From contig JBMSQB010000136.1 in the NCBI GenBank assembly GCA_049423065.1, forward strand, positions 1-6,749: a DNA stretch of 6,749 nucleotides, written 5' to 3'. This stretch comes from SYIM01 sp041182885 (GTDB lineage Bacteria; Pseudomonadota; Gammaproteobacteria; Burkholderiales; Burkholderiaceae_E). Shown here piece by piece: positions 1-6,043 of this stretch (positions are counted from its first letter, which is position 1; every line of letters begins with the position of its first letter). The position numbers and the translations under genes were made by a program. The notes under the pieces were generated by a model, which was given only the letters and a program-made list of their open reading frames with translations, ran no database searches and was not told the origin of the DNA.

Positions 1-78
1 GAGTTCGCCGCCCTGATCAGGTCGGAGTTGCTGATGTACGGCAAGCTGATCAAGGACGCCGGCATCACCACAGACTGA
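1..78 (+). CDS. C-terminal fragment of probable TctC/Bug-family tripartite tricarboxylate transporter substrate-binding protein (partial, 5' end outside window)
   Basis: Frame 1 is open from the first base to a TGA at 76-78 and encodes 25 residues that end in GKLIKDAGITTD. An amphipathic last helix of the form (F/W)xxxIRxExxxxGKxIKxAGI is typical of TctC/Bug periplasmic solute-binding proteins, which capture carboxylates and related small acids for tripartite tricarboxylate transporters or for sensing. The rest of the protein, including any signal peptide, lies upstream of the window. The cyclase-family gene starts 26 bp downstream on the same strand, so the two are probably co-transcribed and the binding protein may capture the substrate, or a relative of the substrate, of that hydrolase. 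The family call rests on a short tail only and is therefore tentative; that a gene ends here is more secure. Confidence 0.6.
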   Translation, partial: EFAALIRSELLMYGKLIKDAGITTD

Positions 79-104
79 CTCCCACGATCGACGCAGACAC
101 CGCA

Positions 105-1127
105 ATGACACCACGCTGGACGCAACGCCCCGCTGGATCCAACTGGGGCGATTTCGGCCCCGACGACCAACGGGGCCGCATGAACCTCATCACCCCCGCA
201 CGCCGCCGGGAAGCCATGAGGGAGGTCATCACAGGCGAGGTGTTCTGCCTGAGCTTGCCGCTCGATCGTCCGGGCGGGCAGGTTCTGAATGACCATCGGT
301 GCGCGCCCGCGTTCAAGCCGGTCATGCGCGGTGGAAACCGGGTGTTCAACTTTCCGCACAATCAGATCGACCCGCGCTTCACCGATGTCAGCTCGGACGA
401 GGCGGTCCTTCTTTACAGCCAGTACTCCACCCAGTGGGACGCTCTCGCGCACAAGGGGTCGCTGTTCGATGTGGATGGCAGCGGGGAGCGCAAGCGCGTC
501 TGCTACAACGGCTGGCAAATCGTCGACGCCAACAACCAGGGCGTTCAGGGCGAGCTCGGCGCGCGCGCGCTCTCAATCGCCAACATGGCCGAGACTGGCG
601 TACAAGGGCGTGGCGTCATGGTCGACCTGCATCGACACCTTGGCGAGGCGCGCACGCACGTGAACCTCGAGATGCTGTTGAAGATCATGGAAGCCGATCG
701 CTTGAGCGTGAGCGAAGGCGACATCCTGTGCCTGCATACCGGGCTGGGCCAGCTGATCGTCAACAGTCCGCCAGAGGGTCCGGATCCCTCGGTCAGGCTC
801 GCGTGCGCTGTGCTGGACGGTTCCGACCAGGCCCTGCTGAACTGGATCACCGAATCCGGCGTTGCAGCCATCGCCGCTGACAACCTCGCCGTCGAGTCGT
901 CCTCCACGCTGGGTGTGCGCAAGAACATCGGCCCGCTGGGCGCCGTGCTGCCGCTGCACGAGCACTGCCTGTTCAAATTGGGCGTCCATCTCGGCGAGCT
1001 CTGGTATCTGACGGAACTGGCCAACTGGCTTCACGCACACCAGCGCAGCCGCTTCCTGCTCACTGCCCCGCCGCTGCGTCTGCCCGGCGCCGTCGGCTCC
1101 GCGGTTACGCCGGTAGCCACGGTATAA
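105..1127 (+). CDS. Cyclase family protein (PF04199, kynurenine formamidase/isatin hydrolase-like metal-dependent hydrolase)
   Basis: This 340-residue protein is probably cytoplasmic, with no signal peptide visible. The family hydrolyses amide or cyclic imide/lactam/ester bonds using bound metal. Family landmarks run in order: WGDFGPDDQRGRMNLITP near residues 14-31; the metal-motif region QYSTQWDALAH at 106-116; RGVMVDL at 169-175; GDILCLHTG at 205-213; AADNLAVE at 257-264; PLHEHCLFKLG at 283-293; and the terminal APPLRLPGAVGS at 321-332. The conserved N-terminal block begins before Met26, so the ATG at 105 is preferred over the internal ATG at 180, although no clear Shine-Dalgarno precedes it. 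In the usual HxGTHxDxxxH motif, Gln106 and Gln110 replace two His while Asp112 and His116 remain. It follows a probable TctC-type gene and is convergent with the LysR gene (21 bp between stops). The family is clear; the substrate is unknown, and a kynB label would be unjustified. Confidence 0.88.
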   Translation: MTPRWTQRPAGSNWGDFGPDDQRGRMNLITPARRREAMREVITGEVFCLSLPLDRPGGQVLNDHRCAPAFKPVMRGGNRVFNFPHNQIDPRFTDVSSDEAVLLYSQYSTQWDALAHKGSLFDVDGSGERKRVCYNGWQIVDANNQGVQGELGARALSIANMAETGVQGRGVMVDLHRHLGEARTHVNLEMLLKIMEADRLSVSEGDILCLHTGLGQLIVNSPPEGPDPSVRLACAVLDGSDQALLNWITESGVAAIAADNLAVESSSTLGVRKNIGPLGAVLPLHEHCLFKLGVHLGELWYLTELANWLHAHQRSRFLLTAPPLRLPGAVGSAVTPVATV

Positions 1128-1148
1128 CCAGGCCCAGGCATGTCGCGA

Positions 1149-2105
1149 TCAAATCAGGCGGATCCCTGGCAGCTGCAGTAACGCCTGCCGCAGCATCGCG
1201 ATGCGCGGATGGTCGGACGCTGCGGTCCTGTACACCAGGCCAAGGGTGGCGCGGGGCGGTGGCGATGCCATGCGGATCCGGCGAATGCGACCCGCGCGCT
1301 CGGCCTCACGCGCAGTCGAGATCGGGGTGGCGCTCAAGCCCACACCTTCAGCCACCACGCGGGCACTCGTGACCGGACTGTCGGTTTCGCAAACCGGCGC
1401 CGGGGGTTGCAAGCCGTGGCGCCTGAAGGTGTCCTCGATGAACCCCCGCGCAAGCGAGGGCATGCGCGTCAGGACCCATGGCTCATCAACCAGCGCGCCC
1501 CATTCGACACTGCGCGCACGCGCGAGCCGGTGTCCTGATGGCGCGATGACGACATAGTCCTCCTCGCCAATTGCTTCGAAGCGCACACCATGCCCAGCCG
1601 CCTCGGACATCGAATCCGGGTTGTAGACCGTGACCAGCGCATCCAGGTCGCCATCGAGCAACGAGTCGAACAGCTTCGGCACATTGGCTTCATACAGGCT
1701 CACTGTAATCGGCGGGTGCGCCTTGGCAAGCCGCGCCACCACGACGGGCAGCAGGCTGACTGCAAGGAATGCCGGTGCGCCCAGGCGGAGCACCGCGGCA
1801 ATCCGTCCCTCGGGTCCGGCGGCCTCGGCCTCGGTGTGGAAATGGCGCAGTTCCTTGAGCAACAGCGTGGCGCCACGCATGACGATCGCGCCCTGCGGCG
1901 TCGTTTGCAGTCCTCGCGTGCTGCGCTTGAAAATCGCAAACCCCAGCAGGCTTTCAACCTCCTTGAGGGCTTTCGAAAGAGCCGGCTGCGTCAGGTTGAG
2001 TTTCGCAGCCGCCTTGCTGAGGCTGCCGGCAAGCTCGACCTCCGCCACCATCTGCAGATGGCGAAAGCGCAGACGCGCCAGAAGCAGTTCTTCGCCTGAT
2101 CTCAT
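1149..2105 (-). CDS. LysR-family transcriptional regulator
   Basis: This 318-residue protein has a standard LysR length. The N-terminal winged helix-turn-helix spans about residues 12-72: RLRFRHLQ, then GSLSKAAAKLNLTQPALSKALKEVESLLG, then FKRSTRGLQTTPQG. The RLRFRHLQ opening resembles the GbpR/PcaQ-like branch that regulates sugar-acid and aromatic-acid catabolism, but this is by eye. Residues from about 95 form the periplasmic-binding-protein-like effector domain, which includes LRLGAPAFLAVSLLPVVVARL. The start ATG is at 2103-2105, with a weak purine stretch (GAAAGA) upstream. It is divergent from the lyase gene, with 98 bp to that gene's preferred start, so it most likely controls the lyase-amidohydrolase unit and itself. 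It is convergent with the cyclase gene, which it might also control. The coinducer is unknown. Confidence 0.95.
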   Translation of the reverse strand: MRSGEELLLARLRFRHLQMVAEVELAGSLSKAAAKLNLTQPALSKALKEVESLLGFAIFKRSTRGLQTTPQGAIVMRGATLLLKELRHFHTEAEAAGPEGRIAAVLRLGAPAFLAVSLLPVVVARLAKAHPPITVSLYEANVPKLFDSLLDGDLDALVTVYNPDSMSEAAGHGVRFEAIGEEDYVVIAPSGHRLARARSVEWGALVDEPWVLTRMPSLARGFIEDTFRRHGLQPPAPVCETDSPVTSARVVAEGVGLSATPISTAREAERAGRIRRIRMASPPPRATLGLVYRTAASDHPRIAMLRQALLQLPGIRLI

Positions 2106-2133
2106 GGCATATCTTTCGGTAATAGCTCAATGA

Positions 2134-2175
2134 GAATTTATCACTGGACGACATGAATAGGCGTTCTGATAATTC
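2134..2175. promoter_or_regulatory. Imperfect inverted repeat in the LysR/lyase divergent region, candidate operator
   Basis: GAATTTATCA (2134-2143) faces TGATAATTC (2167-2175). The arms are inverted copies apart from one inserted base, separated by 23 bp. The right arm overlaps the proposed -10 element of the lyase promoter. LysR regulators commonly bind dyad sites in such divergent regions, so this is a plausible target, but the repeat is short and AT-rich and does not show a clean T-N11-A core. The assignment is inference. Confidence 0.25.
2145..2173 (+). promoter_or_regulatory. Candidate sigma-70 promoter for the lyase-amidohydrolase unit
   Basis: A -35-like TGGACG (2145-2150, 4 of 6 to TTGACA) lies 17 bp before a -10-like GATAAT (2168-2173, 5 of 6 to TATAAT), in the most AT-rich part of the window. 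Transcription would start near 2180. That is downstream of the ATG at 2153 but 24 or so bases ahead of the ATG at 2204, and so supports the shorter lyase start. The weak -35 fits a promoter needing activation by the divergent LysR protein. Confidence 0.4.
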
Positions 2176-2203
2176 CCTTTTCTTACCGACCCGAGCGTGC
2201 CCC

Positions 2204-3103
2204 ATGCAAAAGCGTCCCACCACCCGTCTGCGCGAACTGCTTGCCGCCAAAACCTTCCTGCACATGCCGTCTGTCTACGACGCCCTCACCGGCCGCCTGG
2301 TGCAATCGCTTGGCTACGAATCGGTTTACGTGGGCGGCTACGTGACCGGTGGCGCGCTCGCCGTCACCGAACCGCTGCTGACCATGACCGAGCAGGTGCG
2401 CCTGGCAGGCGATATCGCGCAAAGCATCCACATCCCGGTGCTGGCCGACGCGGGCGCCGGCTTCGGCGAGCCACTCCACACCATGCGCACGGTGCGCGAG
2501 TTCATTCGCAACGGGGTCGCCGGTATCCATATCGAAGACCAGCTTTATCCGAAACGCGCGCACTATCACAAGTATGTGGTCCACGGCATTCCGGTCGATG
2601 AGTTCATCGAAAAGATCGAGTACTCGGTCCGCCAGCGCAACGAATCGGACCCCGATTTCGTGATCATCGCCCGCACTGATACCTGCCGGGCGCTGGGCCT
2701 TGAGGAGGCGAGCATGCGCCTGAACCGCGCTGCCGACGTCGGCGCCGACATGGGTCTCTTGTTCCCGCGTAATCCCGCAGAGGCCGAGCAAGCACCGCGC
2801 AAGTGCCGCCTGCCACTGGTTTACGTGCAAAGCCGCGGCAACCGGGACGGCCGCCCCATCTTCACCCGCAAGGAGCTTCTCGATATGGGTTATGTGGCCT
2901 GCATCGAGGCCCAGGTCGTGCTGTGCAGCGCATTGCACCACCACAAGAAGATTCTGCGGGAGCTGCGCGACACCGGTGCAGTCACCGGCATGACCAACCA
3001 GGAGTGGGTCGACGCACGCCAGGAAGTCGAGAACCTCATCGACCTGACGGCGCACTACGAGATCGAACAGGCGACCGTGGAAGCGCGGCAGCAACAGAAA
3101 TGA
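2204..3103 (+). CDS. Isocitrate lyase/phosphoenolpyruvate mutase superfamily protein (putative C-C lyase or 2-oxo/hydroxy acid lyase)
   Basis: From the ATG at 2204 this is a 299-residue (alpha/beta)8-barrel protein close to the usual size of methylisocitrate lyase, oxaloacetate decarboxylase and dimethylmalate lyase relatives. Conserved blocks are SVYDALTGRLVQSLGYESVYVGGY (about 23-46), the metal loop DAGAGFG (82-88), GVAGIHIEDQ (104-113), PKRAHYH (116-122), FVIIARTD (152-159) and GADMGLLFPRNP. Glu111, Arg157 and Asp159 are present. The catalytic Cys of the usual PKRCGH motif is absent (Ala119), and the second Asp of the usual DADxGxG is Gly84. A longer form could begin at 2153, but the extra 17 residues look unlike the family and precede the likely transcription start. 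The stop overlaps the next start as ATGA, implying a translationally coupled operon with the lactonase-like gene. Superfamily membership is firm; the reaction is unknown, and a prpB label is not supported. Confidence 0.9.
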   Translation: MQKRPTTRLRELLAAKTFLHMPSVYDALTGRLVQSLGYESVYVGGYVTGGALAVTEPLLTMTEQVRLAGDIAQSIHIPVLADAGAGFGEPLHTMRTVREFIRNGVAGIHIEDQLYPKRAHYHKYVVHGIPVDEFIEKIEYSVRQRNESDPDFVIIARTDTCRALGLEEASMRLNRAADVGADMGLLFPRNPAEAEQAPRKCRLPLVYVQSRGNRDGRPIFTRKELLDMGYVACIEAQVVLCSALHHHKKILRELRDTGAVTGMTNQEWVDARQEVENLIDLTAHYEIEQATVEARQQQK

Positions 3104-3981
3104 GCGTGCGCCCGCCAGACATCCCGCCACCGGTCTCCCCCACGCGCAAGCCGCAGGTGCGGTTTCCCGCGGGTGCAACCGACTGCCATGCGCATGTTTT
3201 CGGTCCTCAGGAACGCTATCCCCTTCTGCCTGCCACCCACTTCGTCCCGCATGTGACCGACTGGCCGGAGTATCGCGAGATGCTCGCAAGTATTGGCTGC
3301 GAGCGTGCGGTTCTGGTGCAACCCAGCGTCTATGGCACCAACAACGGCGCCATCGAAGCGGCGCTTGCGCAAAGCGGCATGCAAATGCGTGCGGTCGCGG
3401 TGGTCTCGCCAGACATCACCGACCGCGAACTCGAACGCCTGCATGGCTTGGGCTTTCGGGGTATCCGCATCAATACCGCATCCTGGACTCAGGGCCTCAA
3501 GCTGACAGACGCGCGCAAGCTCGCCGAACGCATCCGGCATCTGGGCTGGCATCTGCAGTTCTACGCAAACTTCCGCGAGCAGCCTGAGGTCGAAGAGATC
3601 CTTGCCGCCCTGCCGGTGCCGATCGTGATCGACCACTTCGGGCGTATTCGTGCTTCCGAGGGAACCGAGGCCCCCGCGTTCCAGGCGGTTCTACGACTGC
3701 TGCGCCGCGACAACTGCCACGCCAAACTGATCGGACCCTACTTCATCTCCGATCAGTTCCCGCTCTATCACGACATCACGCCGTTCGCTCGCGCCATGGT
3801 CGAGGTCGCGCCTGACCGCGTGGTCTGGGGCACAGACTGGCCGCATGCGAGCGCCCGCGAAAAGATGCAGGATGACGGCGACCTCGCGGAGCTCCTTGCC
3901 GAATGGGTGCCCGACGAAAAGATGCGCCACAAGGTGCTGGTCGCCAATCCAGCGCGGCTGTACGGATTTCCGGACGCGTGA
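3100..3981 (+). CDS. Amidohydrolase-2 family protein (COG3618), 2-pyrone-4,6-dicarboxylate hydrolase (LigI)-like lactonase
   Basis: This 293-residue cytoplasmic TIM-barrel hydrolase has almost the length of LigI. The frame is open much further upstream, but the start is placed at the ATG at 3100-3102, which overlaps the lyase stop (ATGA). Earlier codons are out-of-frame sequence of the lyase gene, and the family core begins soon after. Catalytic marks are the HxH strand DCHAHVFGP (28-36, His30 and His32), DHFGRI (178-183, His179) and WGTDWPH with Asp246, the expected metal/general-base Asp. Relatives open lactones such as 2-pyrone-4,6-dicarboxylate or sugar lactones, or hydrolyse amides. A Pro-rich leader (about residues 1-25) precedes the barrel. 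Coupling to the lyase suggests sequential steps: ring opening gives an acid that the lyase cleaves. No gallate or protocatechuate meta-cleavage genes are visible here, so ligI itself is not claimed. Confidence 0.9.
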   Translation: MSVRPPDIPPPVSPTRKPQVRFPAGATDCHAHVFGPQERYPLLPATHFVPHVTDWPEYREMLASIGCERAVLVQPSVYGTNNGAIEAALAQSGMQMRAVAVVSPDITDRELERLHGLGFRGIRINTASWTQGLKLTDARKLAERIRHLGWHLQFYANFREQPEVEEILAALPVPIVIDHFGRIRASEGTEAPAFQAVLRLLRRDNCHAKLIGPYFISDQFPLYHDITPFARAMVEVAPDRVVWGTDWPHASAREKMQDDGDLAELLAEWVPDEKMRHKVLVANPARLYGFPDA

Positions 3982-3982
3982 C

Positions 3983-4720
3983 CTAGTATGAACCCTGATA
4001 GCGACGCTGATGCGTCGCCCTGTGGAACTGATCGATCATCGTGAGGAAGTCGAACACCGGCAGTCCCAGTGCCTGCTGCACGGCGCTTGCATAGGGCGGC
4101 AGCATTGAACATTCAAGCAGAATTGCCCCCATGGCCGGATTGGTCCGCTGCATGTCAAGCGCAACACTGACCACTTCGGCCTCGATCTGCCGGGCATCCA
4201 GGGTGCCCTTTTCGTCAAACACCGCGCTGCGAAACTCGGGTTGATCCTGCAGCCCCCGGATGATGAGCGGGTGATGGGGTGTGGCGAGACCCGCACGATC
4301 AAGAAAGGCCGAAGTGAGATTGCCGGAGTCGGCCGTGATGATTCCGATCGGCCTTTGATGGGCGAGGCTCGAGGCAATGATTGGCAACTGCAGCATCGGC
4401 GATAGCGCTACCGGAATACGCACCGCCTCGCGTACCGCCGCCTGGAACTGAAGCATGAAACCGCAGTCGCTGCTGATAACCCGTACACCCTGGGTTTCGA
4501 AGTCGCGGGCGGCCTGCACTACGGCTTCGGTCATCTCGGGCGCGCCGCGCAAACAGCTTGCAGTGGATAGCCCGGGAATGGCTCGGTAGATCACCGGGTA
4601 GTTGTAGGTGGTTGCGTTATCAACGTCGCCCGGGATGAAGGGCAGGGAACAGTCCAGCTGCAGGATGCCGACTGCAAAGCCATAGTTTCGGGCGCCACGG
4701 CGTGTGTGGTAGATGGTCAT
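3983..4720 (-). CDS. Aspartate/glutamate/hydantoin racemase family protein
   Basis: This 245-residue protein belongs to the Asp/Glu racemase superfamily of cofactor-independent epimerases that use two Cys residues. Both catalytic-type Cys are visible: Cys86 in SSDCGF (83-88) and Cys204 in ILLECSMLPPY (200-210). IGIITADS (125-132) matches the start of the second lobe. The start is well supported by a strong Shine-Dalgarno (GGAGGGTG) 7-8 bases upstream, lying in the 14-bp gap after the dehydrogenase stop, so this is the last gene of the minus-strand operon. Alongside a D-amino-acid dehydrogenase, the likely role is converting an L-amino acid or a cyclic amino-acid derivative to the D-form, or the reverse. 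Some superfamily members are maleate isomerases or arylmalonate decarboxylases, so racemase activity is inferred. It ends one base from the stop of the convergent amidohydrolase gene. Confidence 0.87.
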   Translation of the reverse strand: MTIYHTRRGARNYGFAVGILQLDCSLPFIPGDVDNATTYNYPVIYRAIPGLSTASCLRGAPEMTEAVVQAARDFETQGVRVISSDCGFMLQFQAAVREAVRIPVALSPMLQLPIIASSLAHQRPIGIITADSGNLTSAFLDRAGLATPHHPLIIRGLQDQPEFRSAVFDEKGTLDARQIEAEVVSVALDMQRTNPAMGAILLECSMLPPYASAVQQALGLPVFDFLTMIDQFHRATHQRRYQGSY

Positions 4721-4725
4721 AGAAT

Positions 4726-4733
4726 CACCCTCC
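4726..4733 (-). promoter_or_regulatory. Strong ribosome binding site for the racemase-family gene
   Basis: The minus strand reads GGAGGGTG, then seven to eight bases, then ATG (4720). It sits within the 14-bp gap after the dehydrogenase TGA. It fixes the racemase start and indicates that ribosomes can load afresh there rather than depending only on coupling. Confidence 0.75.
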
Positions 4734-4734
4734 G

Positions 4735-5988
4735 TCAGGCCGCATCAAGCGTGAGGCCCGCCATGTCAATCGCCGGCTTGCGTCCCCCGATAATGTCGGC
4801 GACCACTCTTGCCGAGCCCATCGACATGGTCCAACCAATATGACCCTGCCCTGAGTTGATATAGAGGTTCCGCTTCGGAGACGCACCGAGTATGGGTGTG
4901 CCCTTGGGGGTCATGGGCCGAAGGCCTGCCCATCGGCTGGCCTTCTCGTAGGCCGCACCGTCAGGGAACAGGCGTTGAATTGTCGACAGCATGTGGCTGA
5001 AATCCCGTTCGCTGTGCGAGCGATCGAAACCCGAGAAATCAGCCATTGCGGTGACCCGCAACCGATGACCGAGTCGGGACCAGGCGATCAGGTACTTTTC
5101 GTCAACGCCAGGAAGGGTTGGCGCGCCTGCGTGGCCCTCAATGGGCACAGTGAGCGCGTATCCCTTGACGGGATAGATTGGCATGTCGATACCGATTGGC
5201 CGGCTGAGCAGCGGGGTGTAGCTGCCAAGTGCAAGCACATAGGCATCGGCCGCGAGCGGCCCCTTGTCGGTGATCACGCCGGTAACACGGTCGCCATCGG
5301 CTTCGATCCGGCGTATTTCGGTGGACCACTGAAACTGTACGCCAAGCTTGTTGGCGCAGAGCTCGGCGAGTTGGTTGGTGAAGGCATGACAGTCGCCGGA
5401 TTCGTCGATCGGACAGTAAATGGCGCCAGCGATGTTAGCGCGGTCGGGGGCGAGCGCCGGCTCGATCTCGACCGCCTCATCGGTACTAACGGCTCTCAGC
5501 GTCACGCCATTGTCAGTGAGCACACCCGTGGCGCCTACGCCGCGCTGATAGTGGTCGTGATCGCGATAGATGTAGATCGCGCCTTTCATGGTGCGGTCGT
5601 AGGCGATCGGCACGGATCGCTCGAGCTCCGCAAAACGCTCGAGCGAATACAGGCAGAGCCTGACCTTGTGCGCCGTATTGATGGCCGCGCGCTCGGCGCT
5701 GCACTCTTTCAGGAAGCGCCAGCACCAGGCCCACATGCGCAGATCCGGACGCAGCCGCAGCCGCAGGGCTACGTCGTCGCGGAACAGCGACTGCCAGAGG
5801 ATCTTGGGCGCCCGAGGCGAGGCCCACGTATACGCGTGCCCTGGCGAGGCCATGCCAGCATTGGAGAAGCTTGTCTCCATGGCGGCTTTGTCCTGCCGGT
5901 CGACAACGACCACCTCGTGGCCGTCGCGAGCGAGTTCGTAGGCCGTGGTGACACCGATCACGCCTGCGCCAAGGACAACGATTCTCAT
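4735..5988 (-). CDS. FAD-dependent oxidoreductase, DadA-like D-amino-acid dehydrogenase
   Basis: This 417-residue flavoprotein of the DAO superfamily is slightly shorter than E. coli DadA (about 432). Landmarks are the N-terminal Rossmann dinucleotide motif VLGAGVIG (5-12) with an acidic residue ending strand 2 (Asp30); the DadA-type segment METSFSNAGMASPGHAYTWA (37-56); YPVKGYALT (272-280); WAGLRPMTPKGTPILG (353-368); and the C-terminal FAD loop INSGQGHIGWTMSMGSARVVAD (377-398). The family oxidises D-amino acids to 2-oxo acids and ammonia, passing electrons to the respiratory chain at the inner membrane. Lys362 stands where DadA has Asp (TPDGTP). The ATG at 5988 has a good Shine-Dalgarno (GGTGAGGTG) just upstream. 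It lies between an SDR gene (55 bp) and the racemase gene (14 bp), consistent with an operon. A preference for D-alanine cannot be assumed; glycine/sarcosine-type or other D-amino-acid substrates are possible. Confidence 0.92.
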   Translation of the reverse strand: MRIVVLGAGVIGVTTAYELARDGHEVVVVDRQDKAAMETSFSNAGMASPGHAYTWASPRAPKILWQSLFRDDVALRLRLRPDLRMWAWCWRFLKECSAERAAINTAHKVRLCLYSLERFAELERSVPIAYDRTMKGAIYIYRDHDHYQRGVGATGVLTDNGVTLRAVSTDEAVEIEPALAPDRANIAGAIYCPIDESGDCHAFTNQLAELCANKLGVQFQWSTEIRRIEADGDRVTGVITDKGPLAADAYVLALGSYTPLLSRPIGIDMPIYPVKGYALTVPIEGHAGAPTLPGVDEKYLIAWSRLGHRLRVTAMADFSGFDRSHSERDFSHMLSTIQRLFPDGAAYEKASRWAGLRPMTPKGTPILGASPKRNLYINSGQGHIGWTMSMGSARVVADIIGGRKPAIDMAGLTLDAA

Positions 5989-5994
5989 GGTTTC

Positions 5995-6003
5995 ACCTCA
6001 CCC
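5995..6003 (-). promoter_or_regulatory. Ribosome binding site for the DadA-like gene
   Basis: The minus strand reads GGGTGAGGT followed by GAAACC and ATG. The GAGGT core lies about six bases from the start codon at 5988, which supports that start over any internal ATG. Confidence 0.6.
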
Positions 6004-6043
6004 AAGACCATTTCGCTTCGAAACGCTCACCTGCCCCGAATTG

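Noticed and set aside
1085..1148. Possible terminator between the convergent cyclase and LysR genes
   Set aside because: Only a short GGTTA/TAACC pairing with a long loop and mismatches is visible, without a T-tract; the 21-bp gap holds nothing else I can support.
1193..1204. Perfect 12-bp palindrome GCATCGCGATGC
   Set aside because: It lies inside the LysR coding sequence, encoding ordinary residues near the C-terminus; isolated 12-bp palindromes are expected by chance at this GC content, and no second copy was noticed.
2803..3099. Upstream extension of the amidohydrolase frame giving a 392-residue protein
   Set aside because: The added 99 residues are the lyase gene read out of frame, Arg/Pro/His-rich and unlike any fold; the ATGA start at 3100 gives the normal family length.
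2204..3103. Naming the lyase prpB (methylisocitrate lyase) or an isocitrate lyase
   Set aside because: The catalytic Cys motif of those enzymes is missing and no propionate or glyoxylate cycle partner genes are in the window.
2183..3289. Long minus-strand open frame (368 codons) opposite the lyase gene
   Set aside because: It is antisense to a well-conserved enzyme and spans the divergent promoter and part of the next gene; its composition is a His/Ala/Arg-rich shadow with no domain.
6009..6025. Small hairpin (TTTCG ctt CGAAA) between the SDR and dehydrogenase genes
   Set aside because: The stem is only five to seven pairs and no T-run follows, so it is not a credible terminator; it lies just upstream of the dehydrogenase ribosome binding site, and any role is speculative.
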